Shown: piece by piece, positions 44,391 through 57,279 of the stretch | How the letters are laid out: each line of letters begins with the position of its first letter | Position numbering within the stretch: position 1 is the stretch's first letter | NCBI RefSeq assembly: GCF_020497125.1 | Contig: NC_059072.1 | Location: 272,224,045-272,288,044 of the forward strand | From: Mauremys mutica | Lineage: Eukaryota; Chordata; Testudines; Geoemydidae | Reading direction: 5' to 3' | Length of the DNA: 64,000 nucleotides | Position numbers and translations under genes: made by a program | Notes under the pieces: generated by a model | Database searches by the model: none | What the model saw: the letters and a program-made list of their open reading frames with translations, nothing else | What the model was told of the DNA's origin: nothing

Positions 44391-46156
44391 TATCTAAAAC
44401 TGTGCATCTAGTAATATAACATGTCATAGTGTCAGTAATATAGATATGTCTGTTATACACTTTCATTCTAAGCAGCTATTTGTCAGAGATTATAACTTTC
44501 CAAAACAAACCCCAAACCCTTTCAACTAATTTTTTCCATGCTTATTTTCAACCTAAAGGTGAATTTTTGGAAAGTTCAGTAAAATGTATATTTGCCACTT
44601 TGATGTTTTCTGTGTATGACAATTTTTTTCACACTTCAATAAAATTATTCAGATGCCTTTCCCCCCATCCTCAGATAACCAGTTTCATTTTAAATATTCA
44701 AACTTGGCATATATTGTATGTAGTCATCAATGAGGAATGAATGTTTTCAAAGAGTTTTAAACAATAGTGGAGAAATAAAAAAGTTATAATTAAGTGTAAA
44801 CAGAGCTTTGTACATACACAATATATCGGGTCTGATTTTCAAACATTGTTTTCTTTTTGTGTGAGGGATGGCCTATTTAAAAATGAGGTTCTATTTGTAA
44901 AAATCCTATACTGATGCAATGTTATTGATGACAATTCACATGTACAAAAAGAGCGGAAACAAAACATATGTCTCCGACAACAATTGTAACTTGGTTACAT
45001 TGGTGGTGTATTAAGATATAAAAATATTCAGAATACACTGTAAGGGGAAATTTTATATATGTGCCAAGGAGCATATATATTGATTGCTGATTCAACTATT
45101 GCTTTCAATGCATTGACATTTGTTTAGCTAGTTTCTTGACCACAATATTCTATCAAGTTTTCTTCTTGTAAGTATGGGTCATTTAATTTGTCTAATTAAA
45201 CAGTCATAAAACCATCTTAAACATTTTCACAATCAAGCTATTTAAAAAAAAATAATGTTCATGTTATGTGACTAATTTGGTGTTTGGACTTTGATATAAT
45301 AATGGTCCAAATCCTAATAGTTGGCAAGGTCATTAGCAAAGAATTTAAGGTCACAGTTAAGATACCCGTAACTCTTTTAATTGGGCTCAGTTTGTCTCCC
45401 AGCAAACTAAACAAGTAGTCATTAGACAGATTTGACCATTTGGGTTGCATCTAGAAAGTGGCTAGTTCATTAATTGAAATGCATACTGGAGCTTAGTCTC
45501 TCTAGTGAATGTCATAGCATTTAAAAAATTACATTCACATAGCAATTAGCACCTATTTTATTTTCATGGTAAGGAATTAAGAGATAGTTTAGATTATCTG
45601 GGAGAAGAAAAAGAAATCATAATTTTATTGATAGCATACTGAGAGCTGTAGGAAGACCATATTACTTATATAAACATCTTAGTACATTTCTTTTTGCTTC
45701 AGTTAAATTTCAGAATGCTGCATTTGTTTTGACTTCTCTTTGATGGTTACAAATTCTGTTTAAAATATCAAAAGATCTGCCAGCCTGATGTTCTAAAAGT
45801 AATAATATATGCTGTCATGTGTTGGATCAGAATTCAAATTTCAGTATAGCAGTTGGTATGTTATACCACCATGCTCTCATGCTAGTTAGGCCTTTGGGTG
45901 GAAATGAGATACAAATACACGAGTACATTTGAACTTGGCCCATTATCATCTGCTATTTAGTTATTATTCACCATGTTCTTTGCCATGTTTCTCTTTCCAG
46001 TATTAGGAATTTCACATCAACACTACATTGTAGTAAATGTCTATTTTGAAGTGGTACCCACCACAGGGGGTTGTAGTGAGGCGGATGTAATGAGGAGCCA
46101 AAAAATAAATAAATGTCAGCTTCATTTCTCCAGCCCTGGGGGCCTCAGACCCTGAG
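44391..46156. other. unannotated AT-rich, repeat-poor sequence
   Basis: About 1.8 kb without recognisable repeats or coding domains. Frames up to 86 codons are AT-driven. Confidence 0.45.
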
Positions 46157-46307
46157 TTTTCTGTATCTTTTGATGGGTCGCTTGATGATTACCTGTTCTG
46201 TTCATTCCGTCTGAAGCATCTGGCATTGGCCACTGTCAGAAGACAGGATACTGAACTAGATGGACCTTTGGTCTGACCCAATGTGACCATTCTTATGTTC
46301 TTATGTT
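46157..46307 (+). mobile_element. CR1/L3-type LINE 3' end
   Basis: The sequence runs through 'gcatctggcattggccactg', 'gatggacctttggtctgac' and the tail 'ttcttatgttcttatgttgg'. The same 3' end closes the longer copy at 58462-59402. The tail repeat TTATGTTC is the terminal repeat of this LINE family. Confidence 0.85.
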
Positions 46308-46338
46308 GGTTCTACACTGACAGTATAAAGCATGATGA

Positions 46339-46468
46339 ACAAGATTTTCAAAGGTAATTAAGTACCTAAAGATGCATATAGGTATTTAGTGGGATTTTCA
46401 AAAGTTCTTAAGTGGGTTAGATGCCTATGATCCATCTTTAGGCACCTAAGTACCTTTGAAAATCTTGC
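46339..46468. repeat. AT-rich palindromic repeat
   Basis: Left arm 'caagattttcaaaggtaatt' and right arm 'agtacctttgaaaatcttg' are inverted over about 35 bp with few mismatches. A second, internal 'tgggattttcaaaag' lies near 46392. This is the clearest of three related copies. Confidence 0.75.
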
Positions 46469-47591
46469 CCAATATACTGCATAGCAGTTATTGAAGAAGT
46501 CTTGTGCTACAGTCAGACATCATCAAAAAGAGGACTAGTTAAAAAAAATACCTGATTCACAAACATTTTTAAAAGTAAAACCACTAAGGTGGCTTTGCTA
46601 TAGTTCATGGGGCCATATCATTCACTATTCATGAGCATTGTCAGTTATTGAGATTTCATGAAAATATTTCCAAATTCCAGAAGTTTCTTGAATTCTAGAA
46701 CTGATATCTATGCCTCTAACTATTTATACCAGGAATATGTTTATTGGATAGTCATGGTCTGTTATTAAGTAGTCTCCTTTTTAAAATGTTTCAGTCACCT
46801 AATCAAATAGCAGAAAAAATAGTGAACAGCCCACATTGTGAATTCTAAAGCGTGATGAGCGCAAGTGAACAGTTTGCAAAGAATCCATAGATTAAAAATG
46901 CTTCATCCAGAAAGTCGAGTGAACACTTACGAATGACAAAGATGTTCAAAGAACAACAACAACAGTTTGTGAGAGATTTGCTTACCAAAAGAGGAGCTAT
47001 ATTTGTAACAAGAATATTTGTAATGAATGAATTGTTCAGCCAGCTATAGTAGATGGGCTCCTTGCTACCGCAAATAAAAAACTATTACAGAGTGTGTAAA
47101 CTGATTTTCTTTTCTTTAGCTGACCTACCAATAACTGAAGATCACACTTGAGAGCAAAATGTAGTCTGAAAAATAAGCATGGCTCTAGAATTCTCATCAG
47201 GTTTTCTGCTCCACAAACAAATGCAATTTAATTACCTAATTTTATAACCTAAGATTAAAAGTTGATGATAATACACGTCGATATAAACAGAACATTCAGC
47301 TACTTAACAAACATGTAAATTAATTAACTATTAGTTCCCTTTAAGAAATTGCTTCTTAAAATCTGTTACTAGCAGTTAACAGCTGGCATGTTAGCAAATA
47401 GGCAAAGACAGTTCCAAGGACAAATATAATAGTATAAAAAAACAGCAACTAACTCTAGCAAAGACACATTTTCAGAAGATTGTTGATGATATGAGGGATA
47501 ACAAGTACTGTACAAAGCAAGAGCATTTTATATGTAATACCATAATATGACTAAATAGCTGCATTAAAAATAAGTTTTTCATTATTATTGA

Positions 47592-47631
<40 letters not shown>

Positions 47632-48974
47632 AATCTATTAGAGTTCAAATGTCTTCTGATGCAAACATTTATATTTACATTAACTGCAGAATCTAGGACC
47701 ATTTTGAAAGTTCTTAATACAAATATTCAGCTATTTTACACACACAAAAATATGATTATTGTTTTCTTTGAATGGCAAGTAGTAATTATATTAATATAGA
47801 TGCTGTCAAAAGGGAGATTTACTGACAGTAATTTTAGCAATGAAATCACAGCATGTTGTATTGGATGAACAGTGAAGCAAAGTGAATTAAAACTTGGTAT
47901 ATTGAATTCACAGTTTGGTGCATCTTTGTGAGTATAAGGAAATGTGTTTTATTTAAAATTAGAAATGCAGGAATGGGTTTCAAAGGTCACATGAAAAGCA
48001 AAATAAAGTGAAAGTAAACTTTGATGTTATGCTTACAGAAGTGTCTGATTTTGTTCTTGCTTTCTGTTTTCTGTTTTTTTATGTAGGAAAAGCTATAAAA
48101 CTGAACTATTTAAAATATTCAAAAGCAATGACATTATAGTGATGGAGTAAAGTCATTTTTAAAGAAAAGTGAACATGCATATGCAAAAATTAAAGTTTAA
48201 TTCCCATTTTGTTTCACATTTTTCTTAGAATGTAAATCAGAATAGCTTTTGGGTATAAATCTGATAAATGAAAAGGGCTCTTGCCTAGCACGATCTCCTG
48301 TTAGATTCCAAATAAAATTCTGTCTTGAATTTTACCCATGAAATCCCATGGACAGTATTTAGCCCCCTTGTGTAATGAAAGACTGTATGAAGCTTGAATT
48401 GAATGAAGGGATTTACCCACTTTTGCTGCTTTTAAATAAGTCTGTTGACCTTGCAATAATACCAACGAATGAACAGCAATTATAATCATTTGCTTACATA
48501 TTGCACTTTTCATCTAGAAGTTTCCCCAAAGACTAAAACACTTGGATGTACACATGATTAGATATTCATTTATAAATTGCATGCCATGATTTTTTGTTTG
48601 ATTATTTTTTTATTCTATTGTTTTCAACAAGCACCTTTACAGGGGAAATTCCAGCATGTCCCTCAGTGCATGTGTCTATCAAGTCTTCAGTAGATCACAG
48701 AGCTGTACTGGGAAGAGTAAGATAGCATAAGACCAGTTTGTGCCTGGCCATAACAGGAGGGAACAGTAAGTGGAGGCGGGAGCGAGGAGCATTGTCTCCC
48801 CTTATGCAGGCCTCATGAGGAATAGACATTACTGCAGTCCCTACCTATTCTCATACAGTGCCCCATAACACACAGGGAAGAATATGAGGGAGAGAGGTAA
48901 AGCTATCACAGTGGCTTACCTTCACAAGAGCTGACAGAGCTAGACCAGCAGGTTGTAGGGCACAGACTAAGGAA
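46469..48974. other. unannotated AT-rich, repeat-poor sequence
   Basis: Apart from the GAAA microsatellite, 2.5 kb contain no repeat or gene that I recognise. The lack of transposable elements contrasts with the first half of the window. Confidence 0.5.
47590..47633. repeat. (GAAA)11 microsatellite
   Basis: Eleven perfect GAAA units, 44 bp, without interruption. On the minus strand it produces a run of FLSFFLSFF residues in an incidental frame. Confidence 0.98.
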
Positions 48975-49172
48975 AGATGGCTTCATGGTTAAGGGCTAGA
49001 CTAGTACTCAGAGATGATGGTTGATTTCCCATCTCTACCGTAGAGGTCCTATGTGACCTTGGACAAGTTAATTTATCTTTTTGTGATTTTTGGTGCAGAC
49101 ATTCTCTCTTACTATGAATATGCACAGTGCCTAGTATGGTGAAATTGGGGGCTGTAGATAATTAATAATCAT
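48975..49172 (+). mobile_element. MIR-like core-SINE
   Basis: 'gtcctatgtgaccttggacaag' and 'gaatatgcacagtgcctagta' follow the MIR order on the plus strand. The copy is highly diverged. Confidence 0.6.
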
Positions 49173-50335
49173 AGTGTACTGAGGAGCTTTTGAGGCATAA
49201 TGTCTTCCAGTCCCCCTTAGGGTGGGGTAGTTCTACACTGCAGATCACTCTGTGTGTGTCCGTAAGAGATACAGTGTAGCCCAGAGTAACTGTCTTCAAT
49301 AACAGGCAGTTGGTATGCATTGTAATATTTTGTTTGAAGGCAGCAGCATCAGTAATAAAAAAATCAGAGCTTGGATGTATTTATATAGCACCTTTCATCA
49401 TGAAGGGTACTAATGGCCTTTCAAACTATATGCCTTATAACAGAATGATTCCATCCATCGCTGAAATGCAGCTGCCCCTGGGGCAAAACATGGTACAATA
49501 TCTATTTAACAGCACACAACAAACTTATACAATAGTTTAGGAAAACTACTGGTGGAGTTTAGGTGGGTAGAACTCATTTAGAATTTGTCAAGAACTCCTA
49601 GACTAAAACTTCTATCCTTGCAAAAAGTACCATGGGATTCTCAATTTGCTTAGAGCCAGTTTTACATTTCATCTGGTTTAGAAACTAATAAAACTGAGGC
49701 CCTTGTCCAAAAAAAAGTATTTTGCTTTTTCTATTTTATGCATTTTTATTTAAAAACTCAATTATGTAGGTAGTTGCAATGAGTTTATGATGTCACCAAA
49801 CAGTGCAACTACCAACAGTGATGAGGCAAACTGCAGTTTTTTTGCCCAACCCCTGCCTCAGTACACAGTCATTCCATTTACCATTAGCCAGGCCTTAGAC
49901 AGCATGGCCAACGAAAACTGGAAGAAGAAAAAAAAAAAAGGTTGGAAATTCTAGGCTTCAAAATGTTTCCCTTTAAATGGTAATAATTCTGAAGCCAGGT
50001 GCAGTTTGTTACCTCACTGACAGGCTCAGCAGACAGGTGCTCCACAGGGAGCTGTCATGTGAGGAACTACTGAATAAAAGGAAGAAGCCATGCATTGTCT
50101 TCAAATGGGACGACTCAGCTGCTTAAAGTTAAATATATATGCCTAAGGTCCTTTGCTGGATCAGAGCCTAAGCTAGTGTCTCACTGAGATGAATGGTAGG
50201 AGAAGTGGAAGAGTTGCTGTGAAAATGCAAAGGGAGTGAGAGAGTTGTCTGCAGGAGAGGTAAAGCCTGGAGCAGGCTTGTTAAATGATCTAACCAAGAC
50301 ACCTGGCGCAGGAAGGGATCTTCAAGTAGCAGGTT
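49173..50335. other. unannotated sequence with an old repeat fragment
   Basis: At about 49370-49510 'atttatatagcacctttcatc' recalls the MIR-related repeat at 52868. An A-run lies near 49928-49939. Purine-rich sequence (50190-50280) leads into the tandem repeat at 50336. Confidence 0.4.
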
Positions 50336-50678
50336 TCTCTCTGTCGGGGCAGACTGCTGAGCCCTGATTAGGGGGCGGAGCTAGGCGGAGGAGGGGGCCT
50401 ATAAAAGCGGCCGCCCGCCCAGCCAGGCAGCGGCACAGCTGATCGCAGCGGCCCAGGAGCCGGCCTACGGGGCAGTTTGAGTGGGAGTTCCCATTGGAGG
50501 AGCCAGGTATTTTGTGTTTGCGTCTGTCTTTGGGGTGCTCGTGTCTCTCTCTGTCGGGGCAGACTGCTGAGCCCTGATTAGGGGGCGGAGCTAGGCGGAG
50601 GAGGGGGCCTATAAAAGCGGCCGCCCGCCCAGCCAGGCAGCGGCACAGCTGATCGCAGCGGCCCAGGAGCCGGCCTAC
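50336..50678 (+). repeat. 133-bp promoter-like repeat present twice in tandem
   Basis: Positions 50336-50468 and 50546-50678 are identical by eye, spaced 210 bp apart, with a 77-bp spacer. Each unit is GC-rich and contains TATAAAA (50400-50406 and 50610-50616) preceded by 'gggggcggagctaggcggag' (GC-box-like) and followed by a CAGCTG E-box. The layout resembles tandem monomers in a LINE 5' UTR or a duplicated LTR U3 promoter. An AATAAA at 50900-50905 fits the LTR idea. I do not recognise the family with certainty. Confidence 0.8.
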
Positions 50679-51000
50679 TGAAGCAGTTATTTGAGAGAGC
50701 TGTCTCTGGGAAGTCTACAGGGGAGTCAGGACTCCGAGCAGGACAGCTGCAAGATGAACTTCAGGGTGGGTCACACCCTAAGAATTCATAAAAAAGGACC
50801 CTGTGAAGGAAACCTTTTGCTCACCCAGGCTCTGAGGTAAGAGACATACCTTGGACAGATTTTGGGGACTTTGAATTTTATTTATGGGTTATTTGTCTGA
50901 ATAAACCCAGACCCCAACAAGGAAGGTAATCAGAAAAGCAAGTGTGTAGAGTCTCTTTAAAAGGGCCCAGAAGAGGGAGAATAAAGGACAGGGCAGTGCA
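50679..51000 (+). mobile_element. unclassified element sequence downstream of the promoter repeats
   Basis: This stretch ('gagagagctgtctctgggaag' to about 'ataaacccagaccccaacaagg') continues from the second promoter unit without a break and contains AATAAA at 50900-50905. It may be the R-U5 part of an LTR or leader of another element. No ORF supports a protein. Confidence 0.35.
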
Positions 51001-52867
51001 TAGGCACTCTGGCCATGAGAAGGTGCATGGGGGGGGCATCTTGTTTAGTCTCCAGTTTTGTTATGCTTCTGTTATTTATTCCTAAAAGGCTGCAACAACT
51101 GGTAGCTGACCATTCCTGCATTAGAAATTTAAGGCTGGATCCTCAGCTGGTGTAAACTGGCATATCTCCAGTTAAGTAATTGGAGCTACTCTGATTTACT
51201 CCAGCTGAGGAGATCTCATGAATACTTGGATTCTGTTGAAAAACAAAAACTACCAGACAGACCCCTACACGATCTGGTCTACAGCCCCTTGGTATGCTGT
51301 GATAAGGTCTACAAATGACACACAAAACACAGACATAGGGTTGTGAACAATCTGTCTCCAAGCAGCCAAACTAGCCATGTCCCAGCTCAGTTGTGATAAA
51401 TGCCAGTTATTGAGGAACACACCCAGACCTACCAGCCAGCACCAGACTGCCTCTGAAGGTATGTCTGCATTAGGGACATGTGCATGGTTGTCCCATAATC
51501 CCCATAATCCCCATCTAAACCCCAGAAGCACGGATCTGAAGGCGAGTACAGGGTGGGTAACCTAACACGCCTGAGTGGGGAGGTATGCACAGGCCTTAGG
51601 CTGTGGCACTACCCTGTATCTAACAATGTGCAGTATGAATGGGGGCAAGGGTGTACCAAGTCTTGAGTTTGAATAGTCCTCTCCCTACCCCACATCGAAC
51701 ATCCCCATAGGATCCTGAAGTGAACATCCTCGATTGGCATCTGAAATCCCTTGCAGCAGGACCTGCCTGAGCATCCAGGAAGGGACCAATGGACTTGTGG
51801 AAGTCCCCAAAGCCCACCAAGCCTACCCACCAAACCCTACATGGGAGAGGTCCCTGGTTGTTCTCAAGAACAATTTCCCCCTGCCCGTCTTGTCAGGGAG
51901 AGGGGAAGGGCAAGGAAATGAGCTATGAGACACTGACATTGTTCATAGATTCAGTCCTGTTGTGTTTTATTGATTTACATGGATTTTTAAAAATTATTTC
52001 TTCCAATAGTACTCTTAATAAATGTTACAGTTTCCTTGACTTGTGTGTGGACCCTCCTGCCTAAGTATGATGATTATGTGAACAGTGTTGGCCATACTGG
52101 CATCCAGATAGGTACATAAGCAGTGCCAACTAACTTTCAGCCTACGAATTCTGCAGCTACTGAATTTTCTTTTTCATTGCTGTCAAAGTATGGTTTCATG
52201 AGACAAGTTAGGGGCAGGTATGTGGGGTTCCCCCAATAACTGTTGGCACAGATACACTATAGAGAACCATATCATTTTTTGGAAGAAGTCCCTTCTTCCC
52301 CTCAATCTTCTCAGCACCCTGGCATCATGAACCTTTCCAGTGCTTCAACTTTGATATTGTCTGCCTCTGTGATCCACTCACTCTTTGCAGAATGAGTTAA
52401 TGGTATCCTTTTTGGTTCACATACTTTTCCCATCAAAAGTTATACAAGTGTTATACAAATGTCCTTTACAGCATATTAGGACACTTGGTGAGGGTATGGA
52501 GAACATGCTTTGGCATGTACATGGTCAATTAACTCAGTATGCATGACAGTGTAGACCGAGCCTGAGATACTATTAACCCTCCTTTGAAGGGTAAGGAAGG
52601 TAAATGGAGGCAAAAGTCCTCAGGATCTAGGGATTTTTGACTCTTTTTGATGTTATATTAATACACTTAGCCTTTTTTTTTTGCTGATTTGATTGAAACC
52701 ATTGTTGTCTGAGCCCAGGAGTAACTCAAACTGGTTGAAGTGGGACTCTACCACAAGGCTGTGGTCATCATGGTTGACTTACCCATAATTCCATCAGCTT
52801 TGGTCTGTTATGTAAACATTAATCTTATTTGTCCATTCAAGATCGGTCTGTGAAATGCCAAGATAAT
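51001..52867. other. unannotated sequence with possible MITE fragments
   Basis: 'ggtatgtctgcattaggg' (51457) and 'tatgcacaggcctta' (51582) may be the two ends of another MITE, and 'agtgtagaccgagcc' (52549) looks like a lone Harbinger-type right end. Neither has a clear target duplication. The rest is unassigned. Confidence 0.35.
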
Positions 52868-53175
52868 TATAAGAATAATTTGGATTTATATAGCACCTTC
52901 TATCTGAGGAGCTCAAAGTATTTTGCAAGTATTAATGAATTAATCCTCACACTTTTAAAAGTCAAGGGAGCATTGTGGTTTATTATTATTATTCACTTAG
53001 TGTTTGAGAAAGGTGAAATTAATACATTCAAGCAAATTTTACCAATGGAAAGACTGAGACATAGAGAGATTAAGTGACCTGAGATCACCCAAAAAGTCTG
53101 CAAAAGAGCTAGGTATAGAAGTATTCAAAACTCCCGTTTCCGTCCCTTATTCACAAGACTATATTTCTTCCCTGA
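52868..53175 (-). mobile_element. MIR-like SINE, minus strand, with an inserted AT-rich segment
   Basis: On the plus strand it shows the complement of MIR order: 'tttatatagcaccttctatctgagg', 'gaattaatcctcac', then 'agactgagacatagagagattaagtgacc'. The two parts are separated by a TTATTA-rich stretch of about 60 bp near 52980-53040. Strongly diverged. Confidence 0.6.
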
Positions 53176-54479
53176 CCAGTTTTTCCTCCTTGAAAGGTAA
53201 ATTACTAAAAGTAAAATATAATCAGCATTGAAAAAGAGGCACAAACTAGTAATTTGAATACAGGGCTGAAATTAAGAACTCCTGACTTTTTTTTATTCCT
53301 GGCTTGGCTGCTGATTCATCATTTGACATAGACAAGTCACTAGGGGATATATTTTCAAAAGCTTCCACTTATATTCAGTATTTTAGTCTTTGTGCATCCA
53401 ATCTGAGACACTGTGGGTGAAATGCTGACCCCACTGAAGTCAATAGCAAAACTCTGATTGATTTCTATGGGACCTATGTCTTAGACAGGGTACCCAAACT
53501 CAGTAGAAATTTTGAAATGTTTACCTTAATCTCTCTGCCTTGATTTACATTTCTGTGTAATGACAATAATAATGACCTACATCATAGGATGTGAGTACTA
53601 ATTAGTAGAAATTTATAAAGCTTTTTGATGATGAATAGGCTACATTGTGTCTTTATAGAATAGCCTTTTATAGAACATCTTTATAGAGATTGTACAGGGC
53701 AAATATTCCATCTTGACATGAAGGTTTGTATGCCAAAATGGGATATTGGGGATACTGATCCCTTCCCTCTTTGGGGTGTCTTACTCCCCCCAGGAGCACA
53801 CTGAGGGAGCAGGGATTGATCCCAGGTGGTGTGCAAGATGCACATAGGGAGCTCCTCGTGGCCTGCCCTTCTCCCCTTGCATAGCCATGCAGCAACCAGG
53901 ACCAATCTGGCCCTAAACATTATTTTTGCAATTAATCGACACTATGGATAGGAAGAAGGTGCTTCAGTATCAAGGTCAATTTTCTATTCTCAGAGTACAA
54001 AACAAGAATGTACAATGGCTTTCTGACAGATGCTTAAAGTAGATTTGTTTATGCTTATATTTTAGTGTAATATTTTAAAGTGTTTTCTTATTGCAATGGT
54101 GGGATGTCAGCCCTGCAGGACAGTGTCAGAAGAAAACAGTAACAACTCTGAACATTCTAGTTGGCCTTCCATTGGACAGATATAACCATTCACTGAATGC
54201 CTTTTCTGTCATTTTTTAACAAGAGAAAGTCAGAGCTCTTGTCTGATGTACTGGCAAATGTGTGTGGGGTGTGGGGTGGGTGGTGGGAGGGGAGGAGGGG
54301 GAATCCTCCCTACAGTGAAACGACATGGCAAGATAGACATATTATCCTTTGTTTTTATCTGTTTTGAGTTAATATGATACATGGAACTAAAGATGGAGAA
54401 TTTTTCATGTGTAAATACCACTTCCCTTATCAGTTCACATTCAAAAAGTGAACTTAATACCTGCATCGATAAAGAAACT
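53176..54479. other. unannotated sequence
   Basis: A possible MIR scrap near 53265-53345 ('ggcttggctgctgattcatc') is too short to call. A G-rich patch lies at 54259-54301. No gene is supported. Confidence 0.4.
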
Positions 54480-55052
54480 ATATGCGGATGTGATCGCTGT
54501 AAGGGCAGGCAAATCCGTTCTATCCGTTCTATCAGCGCTCCGTTACAGAAGATGAAATTCAGAATCCTTTTTTAAAAATCTCCAGACAGACGCCATAGCA
54601 GGGACTCAGCGCACTGCAGCGTGACAAGCGTAACGGAAAGCCAAAGAATCAAATGGATGCGCATGGACTGGAGGACTGAAGCTATCCCACAGTTCCTGCA
54701 GCCTCCTAAAATTATTTGCATTCTTGGCTGAGCTCCAAATGCTTCTAGGGTCAAACACAGTGCTCATCATAGCAACAGGGGGCTGAGCTCCATCAGCCCC
54801 CACCCTTCATGTGTAAAGAAAAGATTCAGTTGCCCCTGGACTAGCAGTGGGATGCTGGGCTTCTCTCCTACACACTGCTTAATGTCCTGTCTGGACTATC
54901 ATAGCAGCTGGAGGCTGCCTTCCACTCATTTCTCACTAACAAGTCAGTGTGTCTTATTCCTGCATTCTTTATTAATTCATCACACAAGTGGGGTGTGAAT
55001 AGCATACAGATAATAATTTCTGCAGGCTCTGTGTAGACGTACCCTATATCTA
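54480..55052. mobile_element. Harbinger-like DNA transposon fragment
   Basis: The right end 'gtgtagacgtaccc' is a variant of the Harbinger terminus. The interior ('cagcgctccgttacagaag', 'gtaacggaaagccaaagaatc', 'gcaacagggggctgagctcc') is wording I associate with a common turtle Harbinger-derived repeat. A 9-bp direct duplication, CCGTTCTAT, lies at 54514-54531. The left end is not found and frames are broken. Confidence 0.5.
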
Positions 55053-57279
55053 AACAACTCATCAGTGTTCTGGGGAAAATAATTAAGTGTCCAGAATTTT
55101 GTACATCAAAATCAGTCTTGAAAAGACAGCATACAGACCAAATTGTCCAGATAATCTATTAAAATCTCTCCTTGTAGCCACATAGACCCTCATAAATATT
55201 TTCCAAATAGGGTAAAGAAAAAAAATCTAAATATTAGTCATAACTTCCAAAAGTCCTTCAACAAAGTTATAGAGTGATATTTACAAAAATAATTGAACTC
55301 CAAGTTTTAAATATTATCTTTATTCAGATGTTCTCAACATATCTCATTATGAATCTTCTTGACAGAGCTGAATCTTCTTAACCTTCACTGCAGTTAATGG
55401 GAGCCATTGACACTCAGCACCTCAATGTATCAGACAACTAGGCTAAATTTTATTCCCTAATCTAGATGAGTGTTCTCTTGCTGTACATCAGTAAACAATA
55501 AATGACAGAAAGCAGGTAGAAATTCAAAAAAAATCATATCTCTGGGCAAACTCTTGCTCCTATTCGAATAACTAAAGCCACAGAATAAGACCTTTGCAGG
55601 TTATTTTTTCCACCTGATCAGATTTCACTTCTTTGGGGAGGTCACTAACCAGTTCTCCATAGACCTAACATGCCTTTCGGAACAATGGACAATGGAGAGT
55701 ATTGTAATGGTTGCATCACCAAGTGTTGGCCAAATATTTTTCCAGAAACATCACTATAACAATGTTCTCTAATTCCAGTACTGATTTCTGCCAAGTAACT
55801 ATCCACCATAGCAGCTGAAGAGCAATAGTATGCACTTCTTCAGCTTCTAGTTAAATATCATTTTGCTGACTCGGAGAGCAATATCTATTCACTTGACAAT
55901 GACTAATAACTTTCCAATATTATAACTAGACTGTATTATAAGTTTAACTTTATAATGTCCAGTGATTGGTCTCTGATATAGACAAATCTGAAGAAGATGT
56001 GGTTGTGGTGCTACTTGACTACTGGCTTACTCTTGTGTAACTCATGCTTAACTGAAAACATCTACACCTCCACTTCTACAAGTAAAACTTGCTTATACTA
56101 TTTTTTTCTCATTCTTGTAAATATTTTGGGATATGCTAAAATAATGTATAGAAAATTTTTAACAAAGTCAATAAAATCTGCTGAAATTTTTTTTGTTGGC
56201 AAGTTTGTAGTTTTCAGTGGTTGTTTTCAGTTAGGAAAAATATATATATATATTGTTTCCCTGCTCAAAAAATTTCTGGGGATATTGTAGAGAGGAGGCC
56301 CTGAGTGCTGCAGTAGTTAAATGTTGGGAAATTTGGATACCTTAGTATACCTACACTTATAGTAAGGAGGATGGGATTTTTTCATTACTCAAAATTCAGA
56401 GACACAATCTCATATGTAGTGGTTCACAGGCAACAACAACAACATAAAATTTGACTAATATTACTACTGCGTCTCTATTTTTGCACTGGCTATCATAGCA
56501 AAGTTCTGGCCAATCCTTTTATTTTCATAGAGAAGTTCTAAAAGTGGTTATCTTGGAGGTGCCCAAGATTGCATGGAGGTTTGCTGTAAATGGAAGAAGA
56601 GATTATATTGTTTTTTCCCTCTGAAATATAAAAGCTTGTTCTCTTCTCTTCTCTTCTCCCTCTCTGTCTGTCTCTTTTAACCCTCTGCATCAGATTCTAC
56701 TAGAGCGAAGAAATTCTACAGATGTATACTATTTTCATTTTGGGATGTGGCACTCTGGGAAGTGGAATGAATGGGAATTGTGTGTATGTGAGTGCATGCA
56801 TTTCTGCAGAAGAACATAAAACAGCATAGACAAAGTTATCTTTCTAAGGAAGGTGACTGAGCCCCCGAAGCAGATGATTTGTACTGGGATAGATGTTTGC
56901 TTCTCTAAACCAGGTGCTCATAATATGGTATGGCAATGATATGCAGCAGTCGCTAACGTTGCCAGTTTTGACCTCAGAATTAGTGTATTATTGGAACAAA
57001 ATGTATATCTGTCACACAGATGAATTCTGAGTCTTTGACTTTGTGTGATTAGACAATTAGCAGCCCTACTGGGTGGGTATGTGGAAGCCCTGGCCGTGCT
57101 GGAAGAGGGTGCCCAGCAACGTAGCCAGCAGCTTTCTGGGCACCAGCCAGTGCAGGCGCAGCACCATCCAAATGTCAGGCGGACCGTATCGCGCAGGCAT
57201 GGCTTGTGAATGCGTGGGGGCCCATTGACTGTTCTGCCCTGGGGCCCGGAATTGCTGTCAGCAGGCCTGATTGCAGAAA
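55053..57279. other. unannotated sequence
   Basis: 2.2 kb with no recognised repeat except a pyrimidine-rich TCTCT tract at 56640-56680 and a short TA run at 56240-56252. The 97-codon frame at 55997-56290 is hydrophobic but AT-driven and unsupported as a gene. Confidence 0.4.

Noticed and set aside
47590..47633. FLSFFLSFFLSFFLS repeats in a minus frame
   Set aside because: This is a translation of the GAAA microsatellite, not a protein repeat.
50336..50678. CRISPR-like pair of direct repeats
   Set aside because: Only two units, 133 bp each, in a vertebrate context with TATA boxes; not a CRISPR array.
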